The position numbers were made by a program, and so were the translations under genes. DNA of 64,000 nt from Gleditsia sinensis (taxonomy: Eukaryota; Streptophyta; Magnoliopsida; Fabales; Fabaceae), in NCBI GenBank assembly GCA_037074535.1, contig CM073471.1, positions 62,572,994-62,636,993 on the forward strand, in the 5' to 3' direction. Below the pieces are notes generated by a model, which saw nothing but the letters and a program-made list of their open reading frames with translations, made no database searches and was not told the DNA's origin. Below are positions 9,301 through 19,149 of this stretch, piece after piece (positions within the stretch are counted from its first letter, which is position 1; every line of letters begins with the position of its first letter).

Positions 9301-11418
9301 AAGATAAGAGCCATTCAAGATTGGCCAACTCCAACTTCAATTGGACAAGTGAGGAGTTTTCATGGACTAGCCAGCTTCTATAGGCGCTTTGTGAAAGATT
9401 TTAGCACCATTGCTGCACCCTTGACTGAGATCACCAAGAAGCATGCTCCATTCGTGTGGGGAGAGGCACAAGAGAGGGCCTTCAACAATCTGAAGTGGAG
9501 GCTCACCAAGGCGCCACTTCTAGTGCTCCCAGATTTTACTCGCCCATTTGAAGTAGAGTGTGACGCTTCTGGAATTGGTATTGGAGGTGTACTCATGCAA
9601 GAAGGTAAGCCTATTGCCTTCTTCTCTGAAAAATTGAAAGGTGCATGTCTTAACTACTCTACTTATGACAAAGAGTTGTATGCTTTATATAGAGTGCTTA
9701 AGACTTGGCAACATTACTTATGGCCTAGAGAGTTTATTTTGCATACTGATCATGAGTCTTTAAAGCATTTTAGGAGTCAAGATAAACTTGATAGGAGGCA
9801 TGGTAGATGGATGGAATTCATTGAAACATTTCCATATGTCATTAAGTATAAAAAGGGAAAAGATAATGTTGTTGCTGACGCACTTTCTAGGAGACATGTT
9901 TTGTTGACCACATTAGACTCTAAGGTGTTAGGATTCACTTACATTAAAGAGTTATATGCAGATGACATTGATTTTGGTGCTACTTATAAGCATTGTGTGC
10001 AGAAAGGTTCCTTAGATAAGTTTTACTTGTTTGAGGGATTTTTGTTCAGAATTGATAAGGTGTGCATTCCTAGATGTTCCTTGAGGACGTTACTTGTCGA
10101 GGAAGCCCATAAGGGAGGTTTAATGGGACACTTTGGTAGGGATAAGACATATCATATGCTGCATACACATTTCTTTTGGCCACACATGCTTAGGGACGTA
10201 GAACACTTAGTGAAGAGATGTTTAGAGTGCCTAAAAGCCAAGTCTAGAATTAAGCCACATGGTTTGTATACTCCTTTACCTATTCCTACAGCCCCTTGGG
10301 AAGATATTAGTATGGATTTCATTGTAGGGTTGCCTAGGACTAAGAAGGGGAGAGATTCTATATTTGTGGTTGTTGATAGATTTTCTAAGATGGCTCATTT
10401 TATTGCTTGCCATAAGACTGATGATGCTTCTAATGTAGCTAACTTGTTCTTTAGGGAAATAGTTAGGTTACATGGAGTGCCTAAAACTATTGTGAGTGAT
10501 AGGGATGTGAAGTTCCTTAGCTATTTTTGGAAAACTCTTTGGGGAAAACTAGGGACTAGATTGTTATTTTCTACTTCTAGTCATCCACAAACTGATGGTC
10601 AAACTGAAGTGACCAATAGGACTCTCACAACTATCTTAAGGGCTATCATTAGAAAGAATTTGAAGGCTTGGGAAAATGCATTACCTCATGTAGAATTTGC
10701 ATATAATAGGGCTGTTCATTCTTCTACTTCTCTAAGTCCTTTTGAGTGTGTTTATGGTTTGAATCCTTTAACCCCACTTGATCTTACGCCGTTGCCTATG
10801 AAGGAACGAGCAGATTTCAAAGCAGGAAAACATGTGGAGTTTATTCGGGAGATGCATGAAAGAACTAGGGCAAAGCTACAACAAAAGGGAGAGTACAATG
10901 CTGCCAAGGCAAACCAAGGAAGAAGGAGAGTGATCTTCAAACCGGGGGATCTTGTTTGGGTTCATTTGAGGAAGGAGCGTTTTCCTGAAAAACGCAAGTC
11001 CAAGCTTTCACCAAGAGGAGATGGTCCATTCAAGGTTCTGAAAAGAGTTGGAGATAATGCTTATGTGCTGGAGCTGCCCGGGGAGTATGGCGTGAGTGCA
11101 ACCTTCAATGTTGGAGACCTTACACTTTATGAGGGACATGATGAGGAGCTGGATGATTCGAGGTCGAATCCTTTTCAAGAAGGGGAGGATGATGAGGGAT
11201 CACCTACACCTCAAGTTCCTACATTTGAAGGTCCTATCACTAGGGCAAGGGCTAAGGAGATCCAACAAAAATTAGACAAGGTGATGACCTTTTTCTTGTC
11301 CAAGGAGCCTTCCATGTTAACAGCCTTCTTCGAGCCATCAATCAAGGATCTGTCCATCAAGTCAATGGTGGCCATTGCAGCTCATGAAGACCCTAGGGGT
11401 GAAGAGAAGACTCCATGA
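6385..11418 (+). CDS. gag-pol: Gag-pol polyprotein of a Ty3/gypsy (chromovirus) retrotransposon, 1677 aa
   Basis: One uninterrupted frame encodes all structural and replication proteins; no frameshift or stop separates gag from pol. The start is the first in-frame ATG at 6385 (MSRSPSPPH...); an in-frame TTG at 6379 is a less likely start. Domains by residue: Ser/Pro-rich N-terminus (1-170), gag capsid-like region (about 173-340), CCHC knuckle (C424, C427, H432, C437), aspartic protease (D526 in an IIDGGS context), reverse transcriptase (D849; YFDD 911-914), RNase H (D1060, E1097, D1122, D1165), integrase zinc finger (H1242, H1249, C1279, C1282), integrase core D1311/D1372/E1408, and a GPF module at 1547-1549. 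The last 75-76 residues are encoded by the 3' LTR. All catalytic residues are present, so the protein could be functional. The absence of an obvious chromodomain and the LTR-encoded tail favour the CRM clade, which is my inference. Confidence 0.96.
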   Translation: MSRSPSPPHSRSSSPIPPEMFNMLKTMSDNLAHLTARMAVLESRPAPPALVPLGTYAEDGGPSNVAARAPLPDQRSAYDAARGAHQQVPPGTASHLGRSEGAAPHHGTPVHAHNEQLSVHNSPLHRRNHYAPNRFNTFQGYQDEELEYEGWQAEPPRGYQARRGREPEQDGIGKIKVKIPSFEGKCDPDAYMEWETKIEQIWSCHNFAEHKKVQLAALEFNGYALIWWDNLVKERRRVLDPDVATWEQMKALMRARFVPQHHTRDLRQRLENLRQGSMSAEETYNAMQVAMVKANVIEDEETTMARYLRILNSFLANEVDLYPYSSMTELLHLAIKVERKTRARNQGNKSSSGTSNTWRNQQGRSSQSYGRESSQREPYLEQVGQKRSAPPSATPYPPRATTGSSNGSKGSTSNPTLRTRDIECFKCRGRGHMMKDCPNRKTLMINHLGQYESESDKEDNEECVNEVNEHESGFDNEDEIEYEHGESLICKRTLHVQPAPCEDNQRENLFHTRCLVKGKVCNMIIDGGSCCNIASTELISKLQITTFHHPRPYKLHWMNDCGELKVNKQVKVTITLGHYEDTILCDVVPMQACHILLGRPWQYDRRVMHDGHTNKHSFTFNGKNVVLKPMSPMQIAEAYERKKENNKEQGEEKKQGKSTTRQQVGTPSKPSQALAIQPSSVLLASKSELQGEYLPLETTLMLLCKKLAMLSEETKAALPPPIQALLEEFKDVFPDDIPPGLPPLRGIEHQIDLIPGATLPNRPAYRMNPKESQEIQTQVQELLDKGYVRESLSPCAVPVLLVPKKDNTWRMCVDCRAINNITIKYRHPIPRLDDMLDELHGATIFTKIDLRSGYHQIRMKEGDEWKTAFKTKFGLYEWVVMPFGLTNAPSTFMRLMNYVLRNFIGKFVVVYFDDILIYSRSLKEHEEHLREVLSTLREEYLYANLKKCDFYTNKVTFLGFVVSTQGLQVDEEKIRAIQDWPTPTSIGQVRSFHGLASFYRRFVKDFSTIAAPLTEITKKHAPFVWGEAQERAFNNLKWRLTKAPLLVLPDFTRPFEVECDASGIGIGGVLMQEGKPIAFFSEKLKGACLNYSTYDKELYALYRVLKTWQHYLWPREFILHTDHESLKHFRSQDKLDRRHGRWMEFIETFPYVIKYKKGKDNVVADALSRRHVLLTTLDSKVLGFTYIKELYADDIDFGATYKHCVQKGSLDKFYLFEGFLFRIDKVCIPRCSLRTLLVEEAHKGGLMGHFGRDKTYHMLHTHFFWPHMLRDVEHLVKRCLECLKAKSRIKPHGLYTPLPIPTAPWEDISMDFIVGLPRTKKGRDSIFVVVDRFSKMAHFIACHKTDDASNVANLFFREIVRLHGVPKTIVSDRDVKFLSYFWKTLWGKLGTRLLFSTSSHPQTDGQTEVTNRTLTTILRAIIRKNLKAWENALPHVEFAYNRAVHSSTSLSPFECVYGLNPLTPLDLTPLPMKERADFKAGKHVEFIREMHERTRAKLQQKGEYNAAKANQGRRRVIFKPGDLVWVHLRKERFPEKRKSKLSPRGDGPFKVLKRVGDNAYVLELPGEYGVSATFNVGDLTLYEGHDEELDDSRSNPFQEGEDDEGSPTPQVPTFEGPITRARAKEIQQKLDKVMTFFLSKEPSMLTAFFEPSIKDLSIKSMVAIAAHEDPRGEEKTP
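6901..7404 (+). other. Gag (retrotransposon capsid-type) region
   Basis: Residues about 173-340 of the polyprotein. It opens with KIKVKIPSFEGK and contains the conserved-looking MEWETKIEQIW and ALIWWDNL stretches typical of the plant retrotransposon gag family, which forms the cytoplasmic virus-like particle. The family is recognised from memory of the motifs, not from a search. Confidence 0.88.
7654..7695 (+). other. Nucleocapsid CCHC zinc knuckle
   Basis: C-X2-C-X4-H-X4-C at residues 424, 427, 432 and 437 (CFKCRGRGHMMKDC). This is the RNA-binding knuckle of gag; all four zinc ligands are present. It is followed by an acidic linker rich in E, D and N before the protease. Confidence 0.95.
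7915..8250 (+). other. Aspartic protease domain
   Basis: Residues about 511-622. The active-site aspartate D526 sits in NMIIDGGSCCN; plant chromoviruses commonly show DGGS here rather than the DTG/DSG of retroviruses. The C-terminal HILLGRPW stretch matches the conserved ILLGRPW flap/helix end of these proteases. It would cleave the polyprotein. Boundaries are approximate. Confidence 0.87.
8665..9420 (+). other. Reverse transcriptase domain
   Basis: Residues about 761-1012. Visible motifs include YRMNPKE, WRMCVDCRAINN, KIDLRSGYHQIR (catalytic D849), MPFGLTNAPSTFM and VVYFDDILIYS (catalytic D913/D914). The complete motif series is intact and in Ty3/gypsy form. Confidence 0.96.
9535..9894 (+). 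other. RNase H domain
   Basis: Residues about 1051-1170 directly after the RT connection. The four acidic residues are seen as D1060 (ECDASG), E1097 (DKELYAL), D1122 (HTDHESL) and D1165 (VADALSRR). It degrades template RNA during reverse transcription; plus-strand priming would use the polypurine tract at 11177-11189. Confidence 0.93.
10090..11189 (+). other. Integrase: HHCC finger, DDE core and GPF module
   Basis: Zinc-finger ligands are H1242, H1249, C1279 and C1282. The RNase-H-fold core has D1311 (SMDFIVGLP), D1372 (IVSDRDVKF) and E1408 (DGQTEVTNR), giving D-X35-E. A GPF module (GPFKVLKRVG, from residue 1547) follows. The frame then continues through an acidic stretch into the 3' LTR. 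No aromatic-cage chromodomain is obvious. A different C-terminal motif, as in CRM elements, may direct insertion to centromeric chromatin; that is inference. Confidence 0.92.
11177..11189 (+). other. Polypurine tract
   Basis: AAGAAGGGGAGGA ends exactly one base before the TG of the 3' LTR, the position required for the plus-strand primer. It lies inside the gag-pol reading frame, where it is translated as part of the Q-E-G-E-D acidic segment. Confidence 0.93.
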
Positions 11419-11939
11419 AGTGATTGGATGTTTTGCTTGTAGTCTTTTCTGTTTTAAGACAATTTCCTTATTTAACTTTTAATATTTCGTTTTTATAAAG
11501 GGAGGCCAGCACTAGGACTATAAAAGGCCCTCCTTAGCATGTTTTTAGTAGATTAGACATTTTGTAACTCAGATACTTATTTTCCCTTCTATCAAAAGAG
11601 TGCTTTTGAGAGAAGAGAGCTTTGCTGATTGATCTTGCTTAGTTGTTCTTGTGTGTGTCAATCTCCCTAGAGATTGGTGTTCTCAAGCCTCCATAAGCCT
11701 CCTCCTTGTGCTTGGCTGCCATGGCCATTGTGTAAGGTTGTACTGGTAGGGTTTCTTCATCATTTGGTTCAGTTCTTGATTCAGAGAACAAGGGTTGTTC
11801 CATTGTGTGAATTGGTTCTACTTCTATTCCTTTTATTTCTGTTTTCTTCTATTTTCAGATTTAACCTCCATTGTTGTCTTCTTTGAGTTCTGTCAAGGTT
11901 TGGTGTCTAGATCTAGAGTTTGTGGCTTACCCCACATCA
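11190..11939 (+). repeat. 3' LTR, 750 bp
   Basis: Direct repeat of 4273-5022 at a constant offset of 6917 bp, with no difference seen on reading. The first 229 bp encode the C-terminus of the polyprotein (stop at 11416-11418). The remainder carries the TATA box and the presumed R/U5 region. It ends CATCA followed by the right target duplication. Confidence 0.95.
11519..11527 (+). promoter_or_regulatory. TATA box of the 3' LTR
   Basis: TATAAAAGG, the counterpart of 4602-4610. In this position it could start transcripts reading outward into the satellite to the right, a plausible source of satellite RNA. That use is inference. Confidence 0.6.
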
Positions 11940-11944
11940 GCCGA
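11940..11944 (+). repeat. Target-site duplication, right copy (GCCGA)
   Basis: Matches 4268-4272 exactly. The satellite then continues in phase as monomer M12 of the 18-mer, so the insertion caused no deletion of flanking DNA. Confidence 0.95.
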
Positions 11945-12528
11945 GAAACTGAAGATGCCATTTTCCTGCATCCGGACGACAGTGGCAAAAATCCAAGCAA
12001 AGGGACCCGTTGGAAAGAAGAAGTCATCAGCAACGCCACGACCTTCGTTTCGCGAGATTCTGACTTTCCGGCGGTCGAATCGGGCGGCCGAGAAGCCCTA
12101 GATGCCATTTTCTTGCATCCGAATGACGGTCCTAAAAATTGTAAAAAGTGGACTTCCTGGAAAGAAGAAGTGCTCAGTAACGCCACGACATCGTTTCGCG
12201 TGATTCTGACTTTTCGGCGGTCGAATCGGGCCGCTGAGAAACCCAAGATGCCATTTTCGTGCATTCGGACGACAGAGGCAAAAATCCAAGCAAAGGGACT
12301 CGTTGGAAAGAAGAAGTCATCGGTCACGCCACGACCTTCGTTTCGCGTGATTCCGACTCTCCGGCAGTCGAATCGGGCCGCCGAGAAACCCTAGATGCCA
12401 TTTTCGTGCATCCGTATGGCGGTGGCAAAAATTGAAACAAAGGGACTCGCCGAAAAGAAGAAGTCATTAATAACGCTACGACCTTCGTTTCGCGTGATTC
12501 TGACTTTCCGGCGGTAGAATCGGGCCGC
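11940..12528 (+). repeat. Satellite HOR, 18-monomer unit, right part
   Basis: Continues the unit interrupted at 4272: monomers M12-M15 start at 11942, 12089, 12235 and 12382, with lengths 147, 146, 147 and 147. With the element and one target duplication removed, the unit is 2649 bp. M13 has a private GGTCCTAAAAATTG in place of GGTCGT. It also has GATTCTGACTTTT, as in the 15-mer at 16943, where the other 15-mers have GATTCTGCCTTTT. Confidence 0.93.
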
Positions 12529-14735
12529 CGAGAAACCCTAGATGCCAATTTCGTGCATCCGGATGACGTTGGCAAAAAAATTCAAACAAAAGGAATCGTT
12601 GGAAAGAAGAAGTCCCCAGTAACGCCACGACCTTCGTTTCGCGTGGTTCTGACTATCCGGCGGTAGAATCGGGCCGCCGAGAAACCCTAGATGCCAATTT
12701 CGTGCATCCGGATGACGTTGGCAAAAATTCAAACAAAAGGAATCGTTGGAAAGAAGAAGTCCTCAGTAACGCCACGACCTTCGTTTCGTATTATTCCGAC
12801 TTTTCGGCGGTAGAATCGGGCCGCCGAGAAACCCTAGATGCCAATTTCGTGAATCCGGATGACGATGGCGAAAATTATAAAAAGTGGACTTCCTGGAAAG
12901 AAGAAGTGCTCAGTAACGCCACGACCTTCGTTTCGGGTGATTCCGACTTCTCGGGGGTCGAATCCGGCCGCCGAGAAACCTTAGATGACATTTTCGTGCA
13001 TCCAGATGACCGTGGTAAAAATCCAAAATACGGGACTCGTTGGAAACAAGAAGTCCTCAGTAACGCCATGTCATTCGTTTCGCGCGATTCCGACTTGCCG
13101 GCGGTAGAATCGGACCGCCGAGAAACCCTAGATGCCAATTTCGTGCATCCGGATGACGGTGGCGAAAATAATAAAAAAGTGGACTTCCTGGAAAGAAGAA
13201 CTGCTCAGTAACGCCACGACCTTCGTTACGCGTGATTCTGACTTTTCGGCGGTCGACTCGGGCCGCCGAGAAACCCAAGATGACATTTTCGTGCATCCGG
13301 ATGACGGTGGCAAAAATTCAAACAAAGGGACTCGTTGAAAAGAAGAAGTGATTAGTAACGCTACGATCTTCGTTTCGCGTGATTCCGACTATTGGGAGGT
13401 CGAATCGGGCCGCCGAGAAACCCTAGATGCCATTTTCGTGCGTCCGGGAGACGTTGGCAAAAATTCAAACAAAAAGAATCGTTGGAAATAAGAAGTCCTC
13501 AGTAACGGCACGACCTTCGTTTCGCGTGATTTTGACTTTCCAGCGGTAGAATCGGGCCGCCGAGAAACCCTAGATGCCATTTTCGTGCATACGGATGACG
13601 GTGGTGAAAATTATAAAAAGTGAACTTCTTGCAAAGAAGAATTGCTCAGTAACGCCACGACCTTCGTTACGCGTGATTCCGACTTTTCGGCGGTCGAATC
13701 GGACCGCCGAGAAACCCAAGATGACATTTTCGTGCATCCGGATGACGGTGGCAAAAATTCAAACAAAGGGACTCGTTGAAAAGAAGAAGTTATTAGTAAC
13801 GCTACGACCTTCGTTTCGCGTGATTCCGACTTTTCGGAGGTCGAATCGGGCCGTCGAGAAACCCTAAATGCCATTTTCGTGCATCCGGGATACGTTGGCA
13901 AAAATCCAAACAAAAGGAATCGTTGGAAATAAGAAGTCCTCAATAACGGCACGACCTTCGTTTCGCGTGATTTCGACTTTACGGCGGCAGAATCGAGCCG
14001 CCGAGAGACCCTAGATGCCATTGTCGTGCATCCGGATGACGGTGGCAAAAATTATAAAAAGTAGACTTCCTGGAAAGAAGAAGTGCTCAGTAACGCCACG
14101 ACCTTCGTTTCGCGTGATTCTTATTTTTGGGCGGTCGAATCGGGCCGCCGAGAAACTGAAGATGCCATTTTCCTGCATCCGGACGACAGTGGCAAAAATC
14201 CAAGCAAAGGGACCCGTTGGAAAGAAGAAGTCATCAGCAACGCCACGACCTTCGTTTCGCGAGATTCTGACTTTCCGGCGGTCGAATCGGGCGGCCGAGA
14301 AGCCCTAGATGCCATTTTCTTGCATCCGAATGACGGTCGTAAAAATTGTAAAAAGTGGACTTCCTGGAAAGAAGAAGTGCTCAGTAACGCCACGACATCG
14401 TTTCGCGTGATTCTGCCTTTTCGGCGGTCGAATCGGGCCGCTGAGAAACCCAAGATGCCATTTTCGTGCATTCGGACGACAGAGGCAAAAATCCAAGCAA
14501 AGGGACTCGTTGGAAAGAAGAAGTCATCGGTCACGCCACGACCTTCGTTTCGCGTGATTCCGACTCTCCGGCAGTCGAATCGGGCCGCCGAGAAACCCTA
14601 GATGCCATTTTCGTGCATCCGTATGGCGGTGGCAAAAATTGAAACAAAGGGACTCGCCGAAAAGAAGAAGTCATTAATAACGCTACGACCTTCGTTTCGC
14701 GTGATTCTGACTTTCCGGCGGTAGAATCGGGCCGC
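12529..14735 (+). repeat. Satellite HOR, 15-monomer unit, copy 2
   Basis: Exactly 2207 bp, the same monomer series as 1-2207 and very nearly the same sequence. It carries the CCCTAAATGCC variant in M10 (13862-13872) and the GATTCTGCC variant in M13. It contains the fused M8 with the TGAACTTCTTGCAAAG tail. Confidence 0.95.
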
Positions 14736-16942
14736 CGAGAAACCCTAGATGCCAATTTCGTGCATCCGGATGACGTTGGCAAAAAAATTCAAACAAAAGG
14801 AATCGTTGGAAAGAAGAAGTCCCCAGTAACGCCACGACCTTCGTTTCGCGTGGTTCTGACTATCCGGCGGTAGAATCGGGCCGCCGAGAAACCCTAGATG
14901 CCAATTTCGTGCATCCGGATGACGTTGGCAAAAATTCAAACAAAAGGAATCGTTGGAAAGAAGAAGTCCTCAGTAACGCCACGACCTTCGTTTCGTATTA
15001 TTCCGACTTTTCGGCGGTAGAATCGGGCCGCCGAGAAACCCTAGATGCCAATTTCGTGAATCCGGATGACGATGGCGAAAATTATAAAAAGTGGACTTCC
15101 TGGAAAGAAGAAGTGCTCAGTAACGCCACGACCTTCGTTTCGGGTGATTCCGACTTCTCGGGGGTCGAATCCGGCCGCCGAGAAACCTTAGATGACATTT
15201 TCGTGCATCCAGATGACCGTGGTAAAAATCCAAAATACGGGACTCGTTGGAAACAAGAAGTCCTCAGTAACGCCATGTCATTCGTTTCGCGCGATTCCGA
15301 CTTGCCGGCGGTAGAATCGGACCGCCCAGAAACCCTAGATGCCAATTTCGTGCATCCGGATGACGGTGGCGAAAATAATAAAAAAGTGGACTTCCTGGAA
15401 AGAAGAACTGCTCAGTAACGCCACGACCTTCGTTACGCGTGATTCTGACTTTTCGGCGGTCGACTCGGGCCGCCGAGAAACCCAAGATGACATTTTCGTG
15501 CATCCGGATGACGGTGGCAAAAATTCAAACAAAGGGACTCGTTGAAAAGAAGAAGTGATTAGTAACGCTACGATCTTCGTTTCGCGTGATTCCGACTATT
15601 GGGAGGTCGAATCGGGCCGCCGAGAAACCCTAGATGCCATTTTCGTGCGTCCGGGAGACGTTGGCAAAAATTCAAACAAAAAGAATCGTTGGAAATAAGA
15701 AGTCCTCAGTAACGGCACGACCTTCGTTTCGCGTGATTTTGACTTTCCAGCGGTAGAATCGGGCCGCCGAGAAACCCTAGATGCCATTTTCGTGCATACG
15801 GATGACGGTGGTGAAAATTATAAAAAGTGAACTTCTTGCAAAGAAGAATTGCTCAGTAACGCCACGACCTTCGTTACGCGTGATTCCGACTTTTCGGCGG
15901 TCGAATCGGACCGCCGAGAAACCCAAGATGACATTTTCGTGCATCCGGATGACGGTGGCAAAAATTCAAACAAAGGGACTCGTTGAAAAGAAGAAGTTAT
16001 TAGTAACGCTACGACCTTCGTTTCGCGTGATTCCGACTTTTCGGAGGTCGAATCGGGCCGTCGAGAAACCCTAAATGCCATTTTCGTGCATCCGGGATAC
16101 GTTGGCAAAAATCCAAACAAAAGGAATCGTTGGAAATAAGAAGTCCTCAATAACGGCACGACCTTCGTTTCGCGTGATTTCGAATTTACGGCGGCAGAAT
16201 CGAGCCGCCGAGAGACCCTAGATGCCATTGTCGTGCATCCGGATGACGGTGGCAAAAATTATAAAAAGTAGACTTCCTGGAAAGAAGAAGTGCTCAGTAA
16301 CGCCACGACCTTCGTTTCGCGTGATTCTTATTTTTGGGCGGTCGAATCGGGCCGCCGAGAAACTGAAGATGCCATTTTCCTGCATCCGGACGACAGTGGC
16401 AAAAATCCAAGCAAAGGGACCCGTTGGAAAGAAGAAGTCATCAGCAACGCCACGACCTTCGTTTCGCGAGATTCTGACTTTCCGGCGGTCGAATCGGGCG
16501 GCCGAGAAGCCCTAGATGCCATTTTCTTGCATCCGAATGACGGTCGTAAAAATTGTAAAAAGTGGACTTCCTGGAAAGAAGAAGTGCTCAGTAACGCCAC
16601 GACATCGTTTCGCGTGATTCTGCCTTTTCGGCGGTCGAATCGGGCCGCTGAGAAACCCAAGATGCCATTTTCGTGCATTCGGACGACAGAGGCAAAAATC
16701 CAAGCAAAGGGAGTCGTTGGAAAGAAGAAGTCATCGGTCACGCCACGACCTTCGTTTCGCGTGATTCCGACTCTCCGGCAGTCGAATCGGGCCGCCGAGA
16801 AACCCTAGATGCCATTTTCGTGCATCCGTATGGCGGTGGCAAAAATTGAAACAAAGGGACTCGCCGAAAAGAAGAAGTCATTAATAACGCTACGACCTTC
16901 GTTTCGCGTGATTCTGACTTTCCGGCGGTAGAATCGGGCCGC
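14736..16942 (+). repeat. Satellite HOR, 15-monomer unit, copy 3
   Basis: 2207 bp. It introduces the CCCAGAAACC variant at the start of M5 (about 15326), which is shared with the next 15-mer and the first three 10-mers. Private changes include CGAATTTACG near 16183 and GGGAGTCGTTGG near 16710. Confidence 0.95.
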
Positions 16943-19149
16943 CGAGAAACCCTAGATGCCAATTTCGTGCATCCGGATGACGTTGGCAAAAAAATTCAAA
17001 CAAAAGGAATCGTTGGAAAGAAGAAGTCCCCAGTAACGCCACGACCTTCGTTTCGCGTGGTTCTGACTATCCGGCGGTAGAATCGGGCCGCCGAGAAACC
17101 CTAGATGCCAATTTCGTGCATCCGGATGACGTTGGCAAAAATTCAAACAAAAGGAATCGTTGGAAAGAAGAAGTCCTCAGTAACGCCACGACCTTCGTTT
17201 CGTATTATTCCGACTTTTCGGCGATAGAATCGGGCCGCCGAGAAACCCTAGATGCCAATTTCGTGAATCCGGATGACGATGGCGAAAATTATAAAAAGTG
17301 GACTTCCTGGAAAGAAGAAGTGCTCAGTAACGCCACGACCTTCGTTTCGGGTGATTCCGACTTCTCGGGGGTCGAATCCGGCCGCCGAGAAACCTTAGAT
17401 GACATTTTCGTGCATCCAGATGACCGTGGTAAAAATCCAAAATACGGGACTCGTTGGAAACAAGAAGTCCTCAGTAACGCCATGTCATTCGTTTCGCGCG
17501 ATTCCGACTTGCCGGCGGTAGAATCGGACCGCCCAGAAACCCTAGATGCCAATTTCGTGCATCCGGATGACGGTGGCGAAAATAATAAAAAAGTGGACTT
17601 CCTGGAAAGAAGAACTTCTCAGTAACGCCACGACCTTCGTTACGCGTGATTCTGACTTTTCGGCGGTCGACTCGGGCCGCCGAGAAACCCAAGATGACAT
17701 TTTCGTGCATCCGGATGACGGTGGCAAAAATTCAAACAAAGGGACTCGTTGAAAAGAAGAAGTGATTAGTAACGCTACGATCTTCGTTTCGCGTGATTCC
17801 GACTATTGGGAGGTCGAATCGGGCCGCCGAGAAACCCTAGATGCCATTTTCGTGCGTCCGGGAGACGTTGGCAAAAATTCAAACAAAAAGAATCGTTGGA
17901 AATAAGAAGTCCTCAGTAACGGCACGACCTTCGTTTCGCGTGATTTTGACTTTCCAGCGGTAGAATCGGGCCGCCGAGAAACCCTAGATGCCATTTTCGT
18001 GCATACGGATGACGGTGGTGAAAATTATAAAAAGTGAACTTCTTGCAAAGAAGAATTGCTCAGTAACGCCACGACCTTCGTTACGCGTGATTCCGACTTT
18101 TCGGCGGTCGAATCGGACCGCCGAGAAACCCATGATGACATTTTCGTGCATCCGGATGACGGTGGCAAAAATTCAAACAAAGGGACTCGTTGAAAAGAAG
18201 AAGTTATTAGTAACGCTACGACCTTCGTTTCGCGTGATTCCGACTTTTCGGAGGTCGAATCGGGCCGTCGAGAAACCCTAGATGCCATTTTCGTGCATCC
18301 GGGATACGTTGGCAAAAATCCAAACAAAAGGAATCGTTGGAAATAAGAAGTCCTCAATAACGGCACGACCTTCGTTTCGCGTGATTTCGACTTTACGGCG
18401 GCAGAATCGAGCCGCCGAGAGACCCTAGATGCCATTGTCGTGCATCCGGATGACGGTGGCAAAAATTATAAAAAGTAGACTTCCTGGAAAGAAGAAGTGC
18501 TCAGTAACGCCACGACCTTCGTTTCGCGTGATTCTTATTTTTGGGCGGTCGAATCGGGCCGCCGAGAAACTGAAGATGCCATTTTCCTGCATCCGGACGA
18601 CAGTGGTAAAAATCCAAGCAAAGGGACCCGTTGGAAAGAAGAAGTCATCAGCAACGCCACGACCTTCGTTTCGCGAGATTCTGACTTTCCGGCGGTCGAA
18701 TCGGGCGGCCGAGAAGCCCTAGATGCCATTTTCTTGCATCCGAATGACGGTCGTAAAAATTGTAAAAAGTGGACTTCCTGGAAAGAAGAAGTGCTCAGTA
18801 ACGCCACGACATCGTTTCGCGTGATTCTGACTTTTCGGCGGTCGAATCGGGCCGCTGAGAAACCCAAGATGCCATTTTCGTGCATTCGGACGACAGAGGC
18901 AAAAATCCAAGCAAAGGGACTCGTTGGAAAGAAGAAGTCATCGGTCACGCCACGACCTTCGTTTCGCGTGATTCCGACTCTCCGGCAGTCGAATCGGGCC
19001 GCCGAGAAACCCTAGATGCCATTTTCGTGCATCCGTATGGCGGTGGCAAAAATTGAAACAAAGGGACTCGCCGAAAAGAAGAAGTCATTAATAACGCTAC
19101 GACCTTCGTTTCGCGTGATTCTGACTTTCCGGCGGTAGAATCGGGCCGC
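16943..19149 (+). repeat. Satellite HOR, 15-monomer unit, copy 4
   Basis: 2207 bp, adjoining the first 10-mer. It carries the M5 CCCAG variant. In M10 and M13 it differs from copies 1-3 and matches the 18-mer (CCCTAGATGCC near 18277; GATTCTGACTTTT near 18823). Private changes include GGCGATAGAATC near 17223, CCCATGATGAC near 18133 and GTGGTAAAAATCC near 18604. It is therefore a mosaic of variants rather than a simple duplicate of copy 3. Confidence 0.95.

Larger units (their letters stand above)
4273..11939 (+). mobile_element. Intact Ty3/gypsy LTR retrotransposon, probable CRM-clade chromovirus
   Basis: Complete 7667-bp element: 750-bp LTRs at both ends, terminal TGATG...CATCA, 5-bp target duplication GCCGA (4268-4272 and 11940-11944), PBS, polypurine tract and one open gag-pol frame. 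Domain order is gag, protease, RT, RNase H, integrase, which is the Ty3/gypsy order. The TGATG/CATCA LTR ends, the initiator tRNA-Met PBS, the reading frame continuing into the 3' LTR, and residence inside a satellite array together fit the plant CRM (centromeric retrotransposon) chromoviruses as I know them. I see no classic chromodomain after the integrase GPF module, which would suit CRM elements carrying a different C-terminal targeting motif. Clade assignment is inference; the superfamily and intactness are read directly. Both LTRs have the same length and I found no difference on reading them, so the insertion is very young. Confidence 0.95.

Noticed and set aside
10960..11418. A chromodomain at the integrase C-terminus
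   Set aside because: After the GPF module I see acidic, proline- and charge-rich sequence and no aromatic-cage pattern, so a classical chromodomain is not supported.
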